From assembly GCA_024516035.1 (NCBI GenBank), contig CM044958.1, forward strand, positions 29,481,755-29,545,754: DNA of 64,000 nucleotides. Reading direction: 5' to 3'. Of the stretch, positions 1 to 13,778 are shown piece by piece. Position 1 is the first letter of the stretch. The number at the start of each line of letters is the position of its first letter. A model generated the notes under the pieces. The model ran no database searches. It was not told the origin of the DNA and saw only the letters and a program-made list of their open reading frames with translations. Position numbers and translations under genes: made by a program. This DNA comes from Bactericera cockerelli (Eukaryota; Arthropoda; Insecta; Hemiptera; Triozidae).

Positions 1-959
1 AAAAGTGCTTTTTGAAAGTGAAATGTGCACCTACAACCTAACAATGTATTCAGGATGAAATTCTGTTGGAATCGCCATCAGGTCAGACTTTATTTGAACT
101 GATCACATAAGTTTGATATATTATCACCTAGGTGTCCAGGTAGTAAAAGTGCCACTTGTGAATCAGACAGATCAGACTGGGCAAAGGCCGATGGACTATT
201 TACATGTCCTAAACTGTTTCATGTCGAGTGTAGCTTTGATTTATGAGTTAGGTGCACCGTATGGGTCAATTCTATTCATGTTTCATTATTATTTTATGAT
301 TATTTTACTACCTACCCATTATTTTCATTTACTTAACATACAGAAAGAGACCGAAGTGCATTGGTTGCTGGAATATTACTGGAAAGTCTAACTTTCAACT
401 GCTATAAGGTCATATTAAGATCCATTGAACTCGAGATCGAGGAAAGGATAAAGGATGGTCCAATCCTAAAATCTGTCTCTTCCGTTAGAAATATTATGTT
501 TTTCAACTTCAACATGACAGCAACACCCTAACTCAGAGATGGCCGACTTGAAATATTTTTACTCGTTCAATTTCTGCGACTTCAATGCCTATAACCTGCC
601 CCAACACAACTCCTTCAGAATCTAATAGGTATTGCAAAATGTGGAATTACCAAAGGTACTTTAGATTTCCTCGTAAATCAATGCGAGCATAAACATGAAT
701 AAAAGAATAACCACTGAGCGGCATACGTGGAAATAACTTGAAGAACGGATTATGAATGAGCCAACAATACAGGGATACCAATAGGTACATTGAGTAACAT
801 TATATTCTTAAGGGTGGCGCTACCTAAGAGTACTTAACACCTATACCAAATAATTGATAATTTCAATAGAAGTAACTATGTACTAACTTTCTGTTTATAC
901 TGATCCGTTTATACTAACCAAAAATCATGTGACTGAAAATGATGGAGCAAATAATACTA

Positions 960-1262
960 TTTTGAATACAATTTGAATTCAAGTATTTTTATTTTTTTAA
1001 TGAGGGTTTTGACGTTCCATTCGCTGGAACTCACAAAATTAACCTCAACCAGCCTGATTTGTCCCGGGAGTAGGCGTTTGAATGGTGACTCATCCAAGTC
1101 CTAACCTCTCTGAACGTTGTTTAACTTCAGTGACAGTACGAGAACTGGTGTATTCAACGTGCCAACGTTGCTGACTTCAAATAATTTGATTCCTGTACTG
1201 ATGCTCATTGAATTCACAGAGCATGGGAACCCTCCACCCACGCCACGTTGAGATTAGCAGAA
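960..1262 (-). mobile_element. 5S-rRNA-derived SINE, older copy
   Basis: On the minus strand: cacgttgaatacaccagttctcg, aagttaaacaacg and gacttggatgagtcacc, followed by the SINE body (gttaattttgtgagttcc). Diverged from the copy at 30799. Confidence 0.7.
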
Positions 1263-1549
1263 GATTTATCCCAGACTCGAAGGATTCCATAATATACTCG
1301 ACTATTTACGGAATCTATTTTCGATAGTCACAGGATTCTGGTTAAATCACCGGAGAAAATTTATAATTAATATTGATAAAGTAAAAGTTTGGATGGGAGA
1401 CCAACTGCTGGTCTCGAGAAAAAATTTTAACATCTTCACAAAGGTTCGGTCTTACGCTGTACCAACTGCATAAAATATATAAATATTTTATAATTAGTTC
1501 CTAATTATGGGCCCTACTGTAAGATACCTACTAATAATGATAATAATAG

Positions 1550-1700
1550 TAGTCACCGTGGCCGAGTGAGTTAGGGCGCTAGGTGTTTCACGCATGGGAA
1601 ATGGGTTCGATTCCCAGCGAGGCAGGATTTTTCTGCTCTGTACTTGGATGTTTGGGGTTCTATTTTGGTTCTATTTTGTAAACTTCGAAGGACCGAAAAT
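1550..1700 (+). mobile_element. tRNA-derived SINE (family 1)
   Basis: Begins gtcaccgtggccgagtgag (A-box-like), then gggttcgattccc (B box), then a body reading tgctctgtacttggatgtt. Related copies lie at 14990-15220, 17555-17745 and 49985-50240. Confidence 0.7.
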
Positions 1701-4700
1701 ATTTTTTCTTTTTCCACACTCTAGGCTTGAATTTTATGAAAGAACACATAGATACTAATTCAAGTAATTTGAATCAGCTGAAGAAGTTAAGTTTTTTTTC
1801 TGTCTTAGGGCCTTACTTATGAACAGAAAACACCGTCCGAGCAACCTCTCAAGCATGATTTCCTTTAATATAATTGGCCGATACCTTGCTTCAGACATTG
1901 CACAGACAAAAAGCGCTGTTCGTTAATAAGGCTGTTAGAGTGGCAACGAATAAGTACATTTACCCTATTATCTTTTTATTTCTGATTTATCGAAAACGCA
2001 ACTGTTTCAATCTTTCACAAAGGATTACGAGAGAAGCAGCCTCGACTTTATTTCACACCGGGGTTAGAAGTGACTCGTTATGATCTCTCAAATGCCAGAA
2101 CCCGGACAAGATGAGTGCCAGATGCTGAGGCGCGCGGTAATCAAAGGAACAAACTATCGATGCTGCTTAACCACCGAGCCTTTTTTATCCTCAAGTCTCT
2201 GTTAGTGATCGGTGTGATCACTGATAATTTAGCAAATTTATACAAATAAATTTTAATGCTCATAAAATAGAAGCGAATATTAAAATAAATTGAAAATCTT
2301 ATAGGTAACGTTTTGTCTTACACCATTTGGACAATGGAAAAAAGTAATAGGTACATATCAATAAAATGGTTGAAAAAACGGTATTTTTTGGCATAGGTAG
2401 GCAAGGCCATTGCATACAGCCATTTTTAACGCTTAAGGGCCGATTTTTTTTTCTCTTATATCCAGGTTTCTCTTATGAAGAGATTATTTTTTCTTAAAAA
2501 GAGGTAAATTTGACACAGAAATCGTTCTCTTATATCCAGGTTTCTCTTAATAAGATGATATTTTCCCTTATATGTAGAGAGGTAAATTTGACTCGGAAAT
2601 CGTTCTCTTATATCCACAGTTCCCTGATATTCACAGTTCTCTGATATTCACAGTTCTCTTATATTCACAGTTCTCTTATATTCAGGTTCGATTGTATAAC
2701 ATTTCCCTAGATTCTCCATCGTCTTCTCATACAAGTGAGTGACTAGGATGCTGACATAGGTTTGCTTGGTCTGTGATTGGAGGTTCACATCTCTTGACCC
2801 CGCAAGTCACTTCTACGTCTCGTAATGGTGGATTGTGCAAAGGAAAAAAACTTTTCTTGCCCTTCAAAAACTTCAAATGTGAGGTTCTGCGTGTAGAATG
2901 CCAAGAAATAATTGAAATTATAGCATGAGCCTCATTAAAACTATTAAAATATTTATCATATTTTTTTTAGAGTCTGCCGGAATATGTCTTTTATCAAGTT
3001 CGCAAGGCTTCTCTAAAAAACAGATAGTTATATCTATGTAACATACATATCTTTGCGCTAGATAGATTCTGGTTGTGGGTGAGCGAGTATTTCATGTATG
3101 TACCTACTTTCTATTGCACAAGTACAGATAGATGAAAAGAAGTCAAAAGTAAAACGAAAGTTTATGAAAAAAAAAGAAAGCCGTTTACTAAGAAGATATA
3201 TTGAGAAATTAAGGAATAGTCAAAATTAGTCAGACTACTTCAATCTATACGTGATGGACTAAATTTTAAGTTTTACTCTGCACTAGGTATAAGTACCTAG
3301 GTACCTAAAATTTGACCCTTTTTACCCCGGCGGTATTTCATCCGTGACTAGCGTGGCTTTACCAGTTTCGAAGAATCGCTTCTTACTTTCCTTATCTTAT
3401 AGAAAAGAAAGTAATGGATTATTGCATAACTTACGGATATAAAAAACTACCAGCACAAGGTAGACTTCATTGAAGGTTATAGATTCTACTTTTCCAGAAT
3501 GACAGCAATGAGTGAGGGTTTTCACGCTTATATAGTTATTATGTATTAAGATACAGCTAAACACTGTACCTATTATTTTCACGTTTCTGACTTGGGTCAT
3601 AAAACTGGACGCTCTGCGTCACTACCGAGTACCAAGTTGCTAAAGGTCAGGAATGCAAATCGACATGACTCATCAGGCAGAATTCACGCATACCAGGCTC
3701 TCAGTCTCAATAATAATGATAATGTTTCCAGTGGAAGCTATCAGTAAATTAAAATCTTTAATTAATCATAATGGAGGTCTGGAAACCGAACTGATCTGAG
3801 AACAGCATGAGGAAGAGAGACGGAAAGCAGCATAGACTGCCCAGTGCACGGTAACATGTGCAAAAGTTTTTCAGACCATCTCCATGAGACGATAACTTGG
3901 CAGGTATGTAATATTTTAATAAATTCTAGGAATGCGTTTATAAATTGTCACACGAATGAGTTGATTATATTTCATCGTTTTAGTCCATGGTTAACTTTCC
4001 ATACGAATCGTCCAATTTGGTTGATTAAAATGTTGATAAACACACCTATAGCAATAGAGCCGATTAGCGCTAGTCAGAGATTTATCAGTCTCTTTAATGT
4101 ATGTAATTGATAAAAGAGGCCTAAGTGAATGAAAGAAAGGGAGAGAGAGGTTTGGAGGATTAATTGATAGTAAAAGAGAGTGTTGTTTAGGTTAGAATCT
4201 AAAAACTGAACCTAATATGACAAACAATCAATGAGGGGTAGATATTGGATTTTAATTTAAATAAATAGAATAGCTATTATAAAATAGGAAACAAAATTGA
4301 ATAAATTACAGAAAAAAGGAAATTTTATTAAACTTACTTTTACGGATTTTATTTTAAACTTAGCTTAGATCTTACACCATAGTTAAATTCTTAACGTTAA
4401 ATCAGACGTATCATTTTAATGATTTTTTAAAGACTCACATAGAAAAAAGACATCAGGGAAAACTTGTGTATTTTTTTAATCCAATGATGACCCCAGATAT
4501 TAGATAGTTACCTAATGCTGCTAAATATTTTAAAGTGTCCCACAGTCACACACTAAGTCAGCGTTATAGTAATGATAGTATTCCTTGAGAATGTATTACA
4601 TATTCTAGGGATTAAGAGATCTTGAAATTTGGTGTCAGTCATATTATGTTATTTATCTATCTAGATCGTCCTCTCAGAATTTCGATAGATATTTTACTTT

Positions 4701-5030
4701 TAGAAATAGAAAACCAATTGTAGTTCTTGCATCTCCACTAATTCATTAATTTTAAACTGAGAATTTCAATTATTGTGATAATGTAGTTGTGTATACTTGA
4801 TACTTTTCAACCAATACCCGACACTCTATTGTCTCATGTTAACGATTCAGTCACTATATGTAGGTAATCCTGTAGTGTAAAACATAACGTTAAGTAAATT
4901 TTCTTTCACATGCCTCAGGTGGTGAAATTAATACCTGTACCTACGTGGACGAGCTGGTCAGGTAAATATTATAGGCAGAATATTATTCTGTTCTGAGTAT
5001 GTTTCGCTTTCTTTATCTCGTTCCCTTGCC
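1700..5030. other. Intergenic; no gene seen
   Basis: Apart from the tandem repeat at 2440-2700 I see no coding sequence, only short chance ORFs. AT-rich with scattered taggtac-type motifs. Confidence 0.5.
2440..2700. repeat. Compound tandem repeat (about 95-bp x2, then 17-bp x4)
   Basis: Two copies of cttatatccaggtttctctt ... gaggtaaatttgac ... gaaatcgttct are followed by four copies of ttctctgatattcacag. Confidence 0.75.
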
Positions 5031-5280
5031 TCCTAGGGAAACATTCCGAAAATAGTTAATAATAATAACAGATAACACTCTAGTGGATGGTAACCACCAG
5101 GCGAGGTTAATGCTCAAAGCATTTTCTACCACCTAACCCGCCTCAGAGTCTTATTATTATGTGGTCACAAACTCAAATTAATGAGGAAAAATTCATGCAC
5201 TGGGTGGGATTCGAACCAACGGATCCCTTCGCTACCTGAATTACCAGACTAGAGCGTTAACCACTTGACTACCTGTGCAC
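5030..5280 (-). mobile_element. tRNA-derived SINE (family 3)
   Basis: On the minus strand: caggtagtcaagtggttaac, ggttcgaatccc, then atttttcctcattaatttga and a body containing taataataagactctgaggc. A related headless copy is at 26990-27130. Confidence 0.68.
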
Positions 5281-6089
5281 GTTATACATAACCAAATAAA
5301 ACCAGATAAACATTTAATAGCTTCCTTCTCTCTACTATTTCAGAATGACGTGAAACTTTTATTCGCATTCCTTTTTTTTACGAGAACCACAGATAACACC
5401 CAGTATTCAAAATATAAAATTTGGTATTATTTGCTTAAGGACACCTTGAATTCATATTAGACAGCCGGAGGAAACCCTGTACACGATCAAGATTACATAC
5501 ACCCTGTAAGAAAAGGATGTCTTGTAGTTAACTTCGCAAATTTCAAGCCTGATAAATTCACATTGAGGCCGATTCTTCACACTTCGACACTGAGCCAGCA
5601 GGCCGGGTGAGTTACTTGCCGTGACCAACGGGCCCAGGCTCAGAGAAGGAAAGGTAATGGACCTTATGTGAGCAGTCTGAACAACTCTGAGGAGTCCCTT
5701 TACTCGAGCTGTCATATACTTATTAGGCACTACTTTGCCATGGACAAACGGTAGAGGCGCGATGGTAAGGTATTCTACACGAGAGATCATAATGTCCCAT
5801 CCACTTTTCCATCTACCTTGTTAGATAAATAAATTACCTTTAGGTACATAAGATTACATAAGTACATAAGATTACTGATGGTGAACTTTTTTCGTACGTT
5901 TCTGGCGTTGGTTTTTGACTTTGCAGAATTTCATCAATAGCCTCCATTTTGTTTGTAAATAGGTTTGTGAAAAGTGTTTGATTTCACATATTTACTAGTT
6001 TAAAATGATCTTCTAGATTTCCCTAAAATTGTTCCTGACTGGAAAGTCCTAATGCAGACTGATAGGTGGGAAGCTGTGAACCCTCCTCC

Positions 6090-6150
6090 TCTCTCTCTCT
6101 TTCTCTCTCTCTCTTTCTTTCTCTATCTCTCTTTCTTTCTCTCTCTCTCA
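6090..6150. repeat. (CT)n / (CTTT)n microsatellite
   Basis: An imperfect ctctctct and tttctttctct run. Confidence 0.85.
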
Positions 6151-7639
6151 TGGATCGTGTGTTCCGACTTGTCCTGCATATTAGGAGACATCCTCATTCA
6201 TAAATTTCCATAGACCATGAGGTCCTGGGTTCATAACTCACCGCTGGATTCCGCACAGAGGACGAGAGAATGCGAAAATCAATTCCCTGCCAATGTGGCG
6301 GATAATCTGCGTGCAATGGAAATCGGCTGTTGGAACATTAGTAGGGAGATAATAGTACATGGTAGTATTTTTATCTTTTAGGTATTGTGCTAGCTTTTGG
6401 AACGTTTGTCACTGATTAGGTACTGTGACTACTTATAAAGTGGTGTACTTATCAATTTATCGATGTGGTAAATAGTAAATGGATTTTTTTTTCTTCTTCA
6501 ATTTATTATTGAATTATCTCCACTATCTGTGCAATTTACGCCTGATTTATTCGTGAGTTTTTTGTTCCATAAATAAATTGGTGTTCAATAGAGAATCTCA
6601 TTTTACTATTAAAGTACCTACTATTGTAATTTTTAGAGGGTTAAGAGAAATCTGCTTCATCAATCAGGACTAAAAATATATGTAGATTTCAACTTTTTGT
6701 CTGAAAGTGTTGAGAATAGTATCGTAAAACCGGATGATGAGGACTTAGACGTCAGATGGACTAGGTGACTGACAAGAGAGCGGCAGAGTGCACTGTGTGT
6801 GTGTACACTGTACAGGCGGTACAGCCACTATTAACTCTATTCTCCCACAAGACCCGCCTCAATGCATTGGTCCTTAGCGATGATTAGGACTCCGTTTATT
6901 AGTTGGGAGTTATCTCTCTGATATATTAAATTGTGATCTTTGAATCACGACGAGTTAGTGGAGACGCCATTTTGCTTTGTCATTGAATCAAATCAGTTTG
7001 AGTCGTAGGTACTAACTAAGTAGGTGAGTGTTCTATTAGTTGCACCGCTGCGCTGATGCGCCATATAACACAGCCGGATGAATGGTGCACGGTCAATCTC
7101 ACAAGATGAGCCAAAAACCTTTGAACCCGGCACCACATTGAGAGATAGTTTCTCAGAAGAACTTTATAGACTGGCGGACAAGTGACCACTGTTTCTGATC
7201 TGGATTATATTGCTTGATAACTGTGCACCAATAAGAGTTTCATAGTCATGCTTCACAGTGGCATGCTATGATGCATGGGATATCATGTGCACCCAGCACC
7301 AGCCATTCCAATGTGCAAGTCTCCATAGGTGGTGAATAACGATTAACTCTCACATCCACGTCAAATCCTTTTATTTCACAAGTCGGAGAGAAATATTCAG
7401 TTACTTTTAACTCAATATAATATTTAAATTAATTTCAATTTGTCGCTGTCTGCTTTTATTTCTTTTTCTTCTTCTTCTGATGCGTCTTCTTATTTTTCTT
7501 CTTGTGAAGGAAAACATTTATCTGAAAAACGAATGCAGATTCCATGTTCACAGAGCTCTCTATGTTTCAGTAAATTAAAATGCACTAAAACGGGTTACCA
7601 TTTATCTACATCGGGTTACCATTTAATGTATCCAGCCTC

Positions 7640-7730
7640 CGTGGAGTAACGGGTATGACTACTTGACTACTTCCCGTAGTCCAGAGATACTGACTTCGAT
7701 TCCCGGTAGGAGCAGAATTTTGTAACAGAT
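7640..7730 (+). mobile_element. tRNA-like SINE fragment (family 5)
   Basis: Contains cctccgtggagtaacgggta, cgtagtccagagatactgac and ttcgattcccggtaggagca. A second diverged copy is at 39003-39100. Confidence 0.5.
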
Positions 7731-8689
7731 GATTCTATTCCCTCCGAACACGTGATGCTAGTATTTCCGGCACAAATCTAACATGTTGAATTTTTCAACT
7801 ATTTACTATTAAATTTAGTGTTTCTAAAACAATTTTTCCTCAGAAAAATACAATAATCAAGTTCCTTATGCCGTGCCGTGCGCCGTCTATCATAATCCTA
7901 AAATATAAGATAACTCTTGATTTTTAATGGTCCGAAATTCGAATCAAAATGTATCGAAATAAATTATTGATTTGAACGAAGATTTTGAAAATAACGAATA
8001 TATCCACATTTAGGATCCTCAAGTTTTTTAATAGTGCCCTAAGTTTTTTAATAGGGCCCTAATTACAATGTGATGCATGGAATGAGTTTTATACATCAAT
8101 CAACAAAATTTAATATTTTAAATGAAAAATCATAAATTTTCAATTACATTGTCATTGTCCACCTCAGTAGGAAGTATACCTACATCAAATTAAATATGAA
8201 TGTCACGACCTACGGGTATAGCGTAATAGCTACATGAAAATGGTATTTCTTTGTCAGAATTATTAAAAAAATCACTTTACCAAACACTATCAGAATCCCA
8301 TAATACTTAAAATACTTAGATGCCATTTACCAAGTCTTGGGGTTCTTCAAAGTGCCGCTCAAAATACCCACGTGCCTATAGCTTGTGACATATTAGCTAT
8401 TAATTTCTAGATTAAAAAAATGGAAATATTCCTTCCCAAACACTGGCTTCTGATCTCTCACACCAGAGGTCCCCCATTAGGTTGAGATTTAAATAGGTGC
8501 TGTGTTTTGTTGCACGCGGCGGTGTGGGACGAAACACTCACATTATGACAAATTGATAAATAAGTACTTCTTATAAAATAGGGGACACTTCAAAATGAGT
8601 ATTTTAAATTAGCTATTATATTTCTAGATATAAAAACACTGCCAATTAGGGACACAATACTTCCTCGTGATTGTTTCACATTGTGTACA

Positions 8690-9345
8690 CGTGCGAATTT
8701 TGAGTTTTTATACTAAATTACTTGTATCTCCAAAACGGCTGAACCGATTTTCTTCAAATTTGTTTTATATGGTAGAATATCGTTTTTTCATTTTAGATTC
8801 TACAAAAAATTCTGTATCGGCAAGTCGTGGTCCTTATTTTTTGACTTCTTTGTCCAAAATTTCGGATTTTCTTAAATATCAGAGTCAAATTATAATTAAT
8901 TTAAAAGTAATTATAAAAAGCCTATGTAAAATAATAATATGCATAACCATACAAAATTTCATCAAAATCGAGTGTACCGTTCACGAGATATCAGCGTTTA
9001 AGTAAAAAGTTAGTGGTCAGGCGCATGGTCTCTTTCACCAAGAACCGCTAGTACGAATTCGATGAATTTAAAATGGGACCATCTGCAGAATGTCTCCTAG
9101 ATGTGTGCAAAATTTCATCAAAATCTGTCGAGTAGTTTCCGAGATTTGCGCGTTACAAGGAATCGTTTTAACAGACCGACAGACAGACCGACAGACCGAC
9201 GGACCGACAGACAGACACAAAACCAAATTTGCTCAGGAGGTTATGAAACGTCCAGAAATATAAAAAAAATTGAAATCGGAGCAAAAAAATATTTTTTTTT
9301 ACAAAAACGAACACAATACTTCCGATTTCTAATATTAGAAATTTC
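8690..9345 (+). mobile_element. RTE-like LINE 3' region fragment
   Basis: Contains ccaaaacggctgaaccgatt, two copies of aaaatttcatcaaaatc followed by gagatttgcg/gagatatcagcg, and ends in a gaca-rich microsatellite; all common in 3' ends of arthropod RTE-type LINEs. No coding remains are visible. Confidence 0.45.
9170..9220. repeat. (GACA/GACC)n microsatellite
   Basis: gacagacc-type tetranucleotide run at the 3' side of an RTE-like repeat. Confidence 0.8.
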
Positions 9346-9359
9346 TCGGAAGTAATAGT

Positions 9360-11226
9360 AAGAATAATGAAAAATAATTCTCTGAAATATTAGCTTCTGA
9401 TATCTATTATATTATATTACCTACGTATACAACTGTACAGATGGGACCAACATGAGAAAGATTAGAAAGAATTGGCGGAAATGGTGTAAGAGAGGAAGAT
9501 TTTAGTGAAAAGTGATGTTATAAGGATATAAGGGGTTGGAAAAGGAACAGAAGTCTTTATTTTAATCATTTTCAATGAGAAATGGCATTTTTAAAAGTTA
9601 TTGAATTCACATTGGAACCAAATTTTACGTGATTATGATTTAAACATCCCCTAGCTGACAAATGGAACAAAGTTGATCTACTTTGTCCTAGGGGAAAAAT
9701 CATATCAGCTTAGTTTTAATTTGAGGAACTTTGGGGAGCTAAAGTCTTAGATGTCTTTTATTTACAACAATGTACTTATATAGATATTATCCTCTTTATC
9801 GGCTGATTACAACTGTTTTAGGTATATCCAAATTTGCTATAAATATTTTATTTGCTCTTTTTGACTCTCGTATGTTAAGGCCATTTCAGAGCATCTCGTT
9901 CCACAGCGCGGCGGCTGTCTCTATTTAAGTCAAGGTTGCACAAAATCAATTAGAAATGTTATTTAAAAAAAAAAATCAAGTTAATTTACCTAATTTAATT
10001 TTGAATTTACATGGCAAATAGCCAAATACATAGTATCTATCTAAGTAAATATATTATTATTCGTAACTATCTTGAGCTGCTTTTGTTTCCCACCGTACAT
10101 TAAAGAATGCTGATTTTCTCATCTCTTTCACAACGTACTGAGTATTGCTTCATCAAAAGATCAAGCCAAGTCTCGACTTCTCTTTTTGTACAGAGTCGAT
10201 TAACTTTGTAACGATTTCATTTTCAAATGTCGTCTCTTCAAAGCGGATTTCTCAATTTGCTCGCCCGCCGCTATTACCGTCGGGTTTACCCGATTTGATG
10301 AGAAACAAAGTCTGATCGGTCTTACATTGTTATTATTAACAAGGATCAGATTCAAGCAGCCATTTTGTTATTTCTCTCATAGTTTCATATAGTCGCAGGA
10401 TTTATTATGACCTGCCTATCACGACTTTGCCTTTCTCTCTCTCTCACCGAACTAATCTATTGGTAACAACCGAGCGTTTCGCTTTGATATAGTGATACAT
10501 ATTACTCGGACAACAATATTGAGATGATCGCCAGTGCGGGTGTTACAAAGGCAATCCGGCAAGCTGGCTTATTGATCAGCATGAACCTGGACATAAGTTT
10601 CAAGACTTATCCTTTTTTTCTGTTAAAAAAAGGGAAGTGTGCCCCGGAACCGCTTTCGCATTACTTCAGAGCACTTTACCAAAACCTATCCTATGCAATA
10701 TTTCACTAGCACTTGCTGTGGCATGATTCGAATTACCTCCAATAGAGAGACGAATTTTTCCTAAAAGAATGTTTCATAGTATGGCTTTTCGCTTTTGTGA
10801 GTGCAGATTGCAGTCGTAGTAATCATAGCTAGCCGTGGTTTCTTGGTTTTCGGGCTCTCTTAGCTTCTTAGACCATCAGCCAAAATTTAAGAGCCTTGAC
10901 CATCCGCCGCTGGTCGCCATGGTTACCTCGTTCAATTTAATCATCCCCAGCATCCCAGCACCGCGTAGCAGCAATTATTATTATTTCAGTTATAATCATT
11001 ACTGCAGCAGGCCACGTCTGTACCGGAGTATAATGATGAAACACTGAAAATATTTATTATTATTAACTTCCATAGCGAACAATCAGAGGGCGGGGTCGAA
11101 ACTTAACTTTCACAATAATTCAGTGGGAACTGATTTTGACTTTTACTGCAGGAAAGAGTGTATTCGAATGTTGTTGTGGGAATGTGGATTTCCAATACAC
11201 TATTGTGAACGAGAAAATCGAGGCAC
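9360..11226. other. Intergenic; no gene seen
   Basis: No supported coding region; short ORFs near 10524 and 10835 lack family features. Confidence 0.45.
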
Positions 11227-11230
11227 AAAT

Positions 11231-11610
11231 CGCCTCTGACAACACAAAGAGGCGTAAACCACAAATTTTTGAAATCGTTTTTATTGCTTAGATTGAGTCT
11301 ACTTGTGCTATATTTTGTTGTCACAAATAGACGTAACCCAAATATAATCCAAAGAAAAGATACAACAAAAATTAAAATCAGGCGTATCCCTCATTTTCTC
11401 TTTTTCAGACAAATCAAATAGGCGGAAATCGATAGTCACAGTTAAATAATCAAATTTGGCAACAGAAAAAGTTCGTATGGTCATTCACGGTTACAGGGAA
11501 GTGATAATGTTCCTACCGTGAACAGAAAAATTATGCACAAGAAAACTCATTTTGGCTCTCCTGTAACATTTCGAAAATGTTGTTTACGCCTCTTTGTGTT
11601 GTCAGAGGCG
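11231..11610. mobile_element. 380-bp MITE with cgcctctgacaacacaaag termini
   Basis: 29-bp inverted termini (11231-11259 and 11582-11610) that each contain a small hairpin, CGCCTCT...AGAGGCG. The flanks are AAAT on both sides (11227-11230 and 11611-11614), consistent with a 4-bp duplication. Confidence 0.75.
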
Positions 11611-12199
11611 AAATGAGGCACGAGGCACGAAAGCAACAACACAATCGTTTAGATTACGTTTCAACTCAAATTTCAATTGAAGAAAATGTATAATTATTTT
11701 AATACATTTACCTATATTTACTATTCTTTTTACGTAACACTCTTCACTCATGTCATTTTTTTTCAAGTTAAGGAACAGTATAGTAGGTACGGGACAATAT
11801 AGAACAGTAAGGGGCAGTATGGTCTATACATTAACTAAATTTTGACGTGTGTTGTGTAACTTTGAGGTGCTCTTAGAGAATGTACAGCTTGAATCATTGA
11901 GAATAAGAGAAAAAACTGTCAAGGAGTTCTATTTCTTTTATGTTTTTAATTTTGTCACAGTTTGTCACACCTTTGCGTTTTCCATGATGGTTTTCAATAA
12001 GCAAGCAGTCCTCAGCGTCACCGTCCAACTGTCCTGTATAATTATATCTTCTGCTTCTGATTCACTCACAATATGTAGTACACAAAGCAGTGTTTTTAAT
12101 TTTCTATTTTTCCTAGTACTTTTCCTCTACTTTCCGAGATCCACAGTTACTAGGTTATTTTTGATAACAATTCAAAATTGAATGGGGTAGTGCTATCAT

Positions 12200-12345
12200 A
12201 TTAATTTGTGTTAATCACTTTTGTGATATCACAACTACTCAAACTCGCTTTACTAGGTCTACACTGAACCGGGACTTGAACCACCGACCTCCAGGTTACA
12301 AGTCCGCCGCCTTATCGATCAAGCTATACTGAGGTCGGTAATTGA
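12200..12345 (-). mobile_element. tRNA-derived SINE (family 2)
   Basis: On the minus strand: tagcttgatcgataaggcgg, ggtggttcaagtcccgg (B box), then a body reading agcgagtttgagtagttgtg. The tRNA-like part still has recognisable A and B boxes. Confidence 0.7.
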
Positions 12346-13778
12346 ATAGGCTATAAGCATGGGGTATAACCCCGTTATTTTTGGGAAGTTAAAAAGAAAC
12401 CACGGCTTCAGTTTCTGTACAACGATAAGGATATTCATCGATAAGGTAATCGTCAGAGAACCAAGGAGTTGGCTTCAATAAAAGTTTGACCCCAGGCCAA
12501 GGTGAACCTCTGAGGCTGGCCCGCGAGCAATAACTACCAATGTTTTCTGTCTAGTGCGCATCGCAAGTTCACAACATGGTTCTTGTAACCCCAAGCTCAT
12601 GATACTTTTCTAGTGAGTTGTGTGCCTTTGGATCCGGCAAAAAGAACTAGATAGGGGTTGAAATAAAATTGGGCACCACAAAATATTTCTGTTGAATCAA
12701 ATTATTTCAGTTGTCTCAAAAGCGACAGACAACGAAAAATGAATATGAATGGATGAGGATTGGTTTCACATACTGGCAGGGTCTTTTGAGGACAACTGAG
12801 TAACTTCTTGTGAGTAGCTATTAGTGGTTTTATTAGAAGGAAGACACATTTACAAGGAACACACTTTATGCATTTTAGAGCCTCTATTATTATATTATTT
12901 AATCTTTATATGTACCTATATGAATCCATTTCTTAATACCATCTAATAAGAGAAGTTATTGAAAATTTAAAAGGAACAAAATACAGATGTCATTATTTTA
13001 TTATTTGTACCCAAGGCTTTCGGTTACGGGTTAAGGTTACAGTTCATAAAAGTTTGTCAGTGTACCGCTGCAAAATACCTTGAATAGAGGTACTTTTTGT
13101 ACTTTCATATACTAACTTGGTGTCTGGGGTTGCTGCTGCAGAATAGTGTCTCTGTCTAACACATCTTGTCTGCACAGGGATGTCTCAACTCTTGTCGTGT
13201 GAGTCATGAGAAGGCCATCAGACATGTCCAGAGCGCGGGACCCAAACCCAAAGGAAAAAGAATCAATTCAAACCGAACATTTCATTTTGGTTTCGTCTAA
13301 TTAACGGAGAGGATAAATGTTTATTATTGTCACTACCAGTGCCTGGTTCTTTCATCTTCTTCTTTTTCAGCCAATTAGGAAATTCTCCGAGACATTCCTC
13401 ACATTCCGGTTGAAGCCCTTCTCAGCGATTCTCTCAGCCATCTAGAAGTCGGGGACCAGAAAAATTATCTTTCACTTGTGCTGCTCTTGGAGTAGATCTT
13501 ATTTTCTTATTATTCTTTCTTGTTCTAATCGAAACAAATACCTAGTTCTTTTTTCTTTTCTTCTTTTTTTTTTCATATGTTAACCCTGTTCTGAATACCG
13601 AGAGACAAGATACCACGGTCTGTTGATCAAACCAAGTCCAGGGCACAATTTTATATTATAACTAGCTAAAGCACGGCACTTTGTCGCCTTTATGGTTTTG
13701 CGAGTGGCTGGGGTCCTATTGGGAATTTTTTGAAAATCCTTTCATCGTAATAAATCACTACGGACTAAAAAGTAAGAT
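12346..13778. other. Intergenic; no gene seen
   Basis: No coding or structured repeat identified before the hAT-like element. Confidence 0.45.

Larger units (their letters stand above)
5290..8690. other. Intergenic; no gene seen
   Basis: The 112-codon minus ORF at 5452-5790 has no recognisable family or splice context. Contains the CT microsatellite and a SINE fragment. Confidence 0.45.

Noticed and set aside
5452..5790. 112-codon minus ORF
   Set aside because: No family features, no splice context and no neighbouring exons; treated as chance.
8667..9005. 112-codon plus ORF
   Set aside because: Lies within the RTE-like repeat; composition is non-coding.
12200..12345. Possible functional tRNA genes (also at 1550, 5200, 17700, 19330, 44130, 50200)
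   Set aside because: All have SINE bodies and several copies, and none gives a full cloverleaf with an intact acceptor stem by eye.
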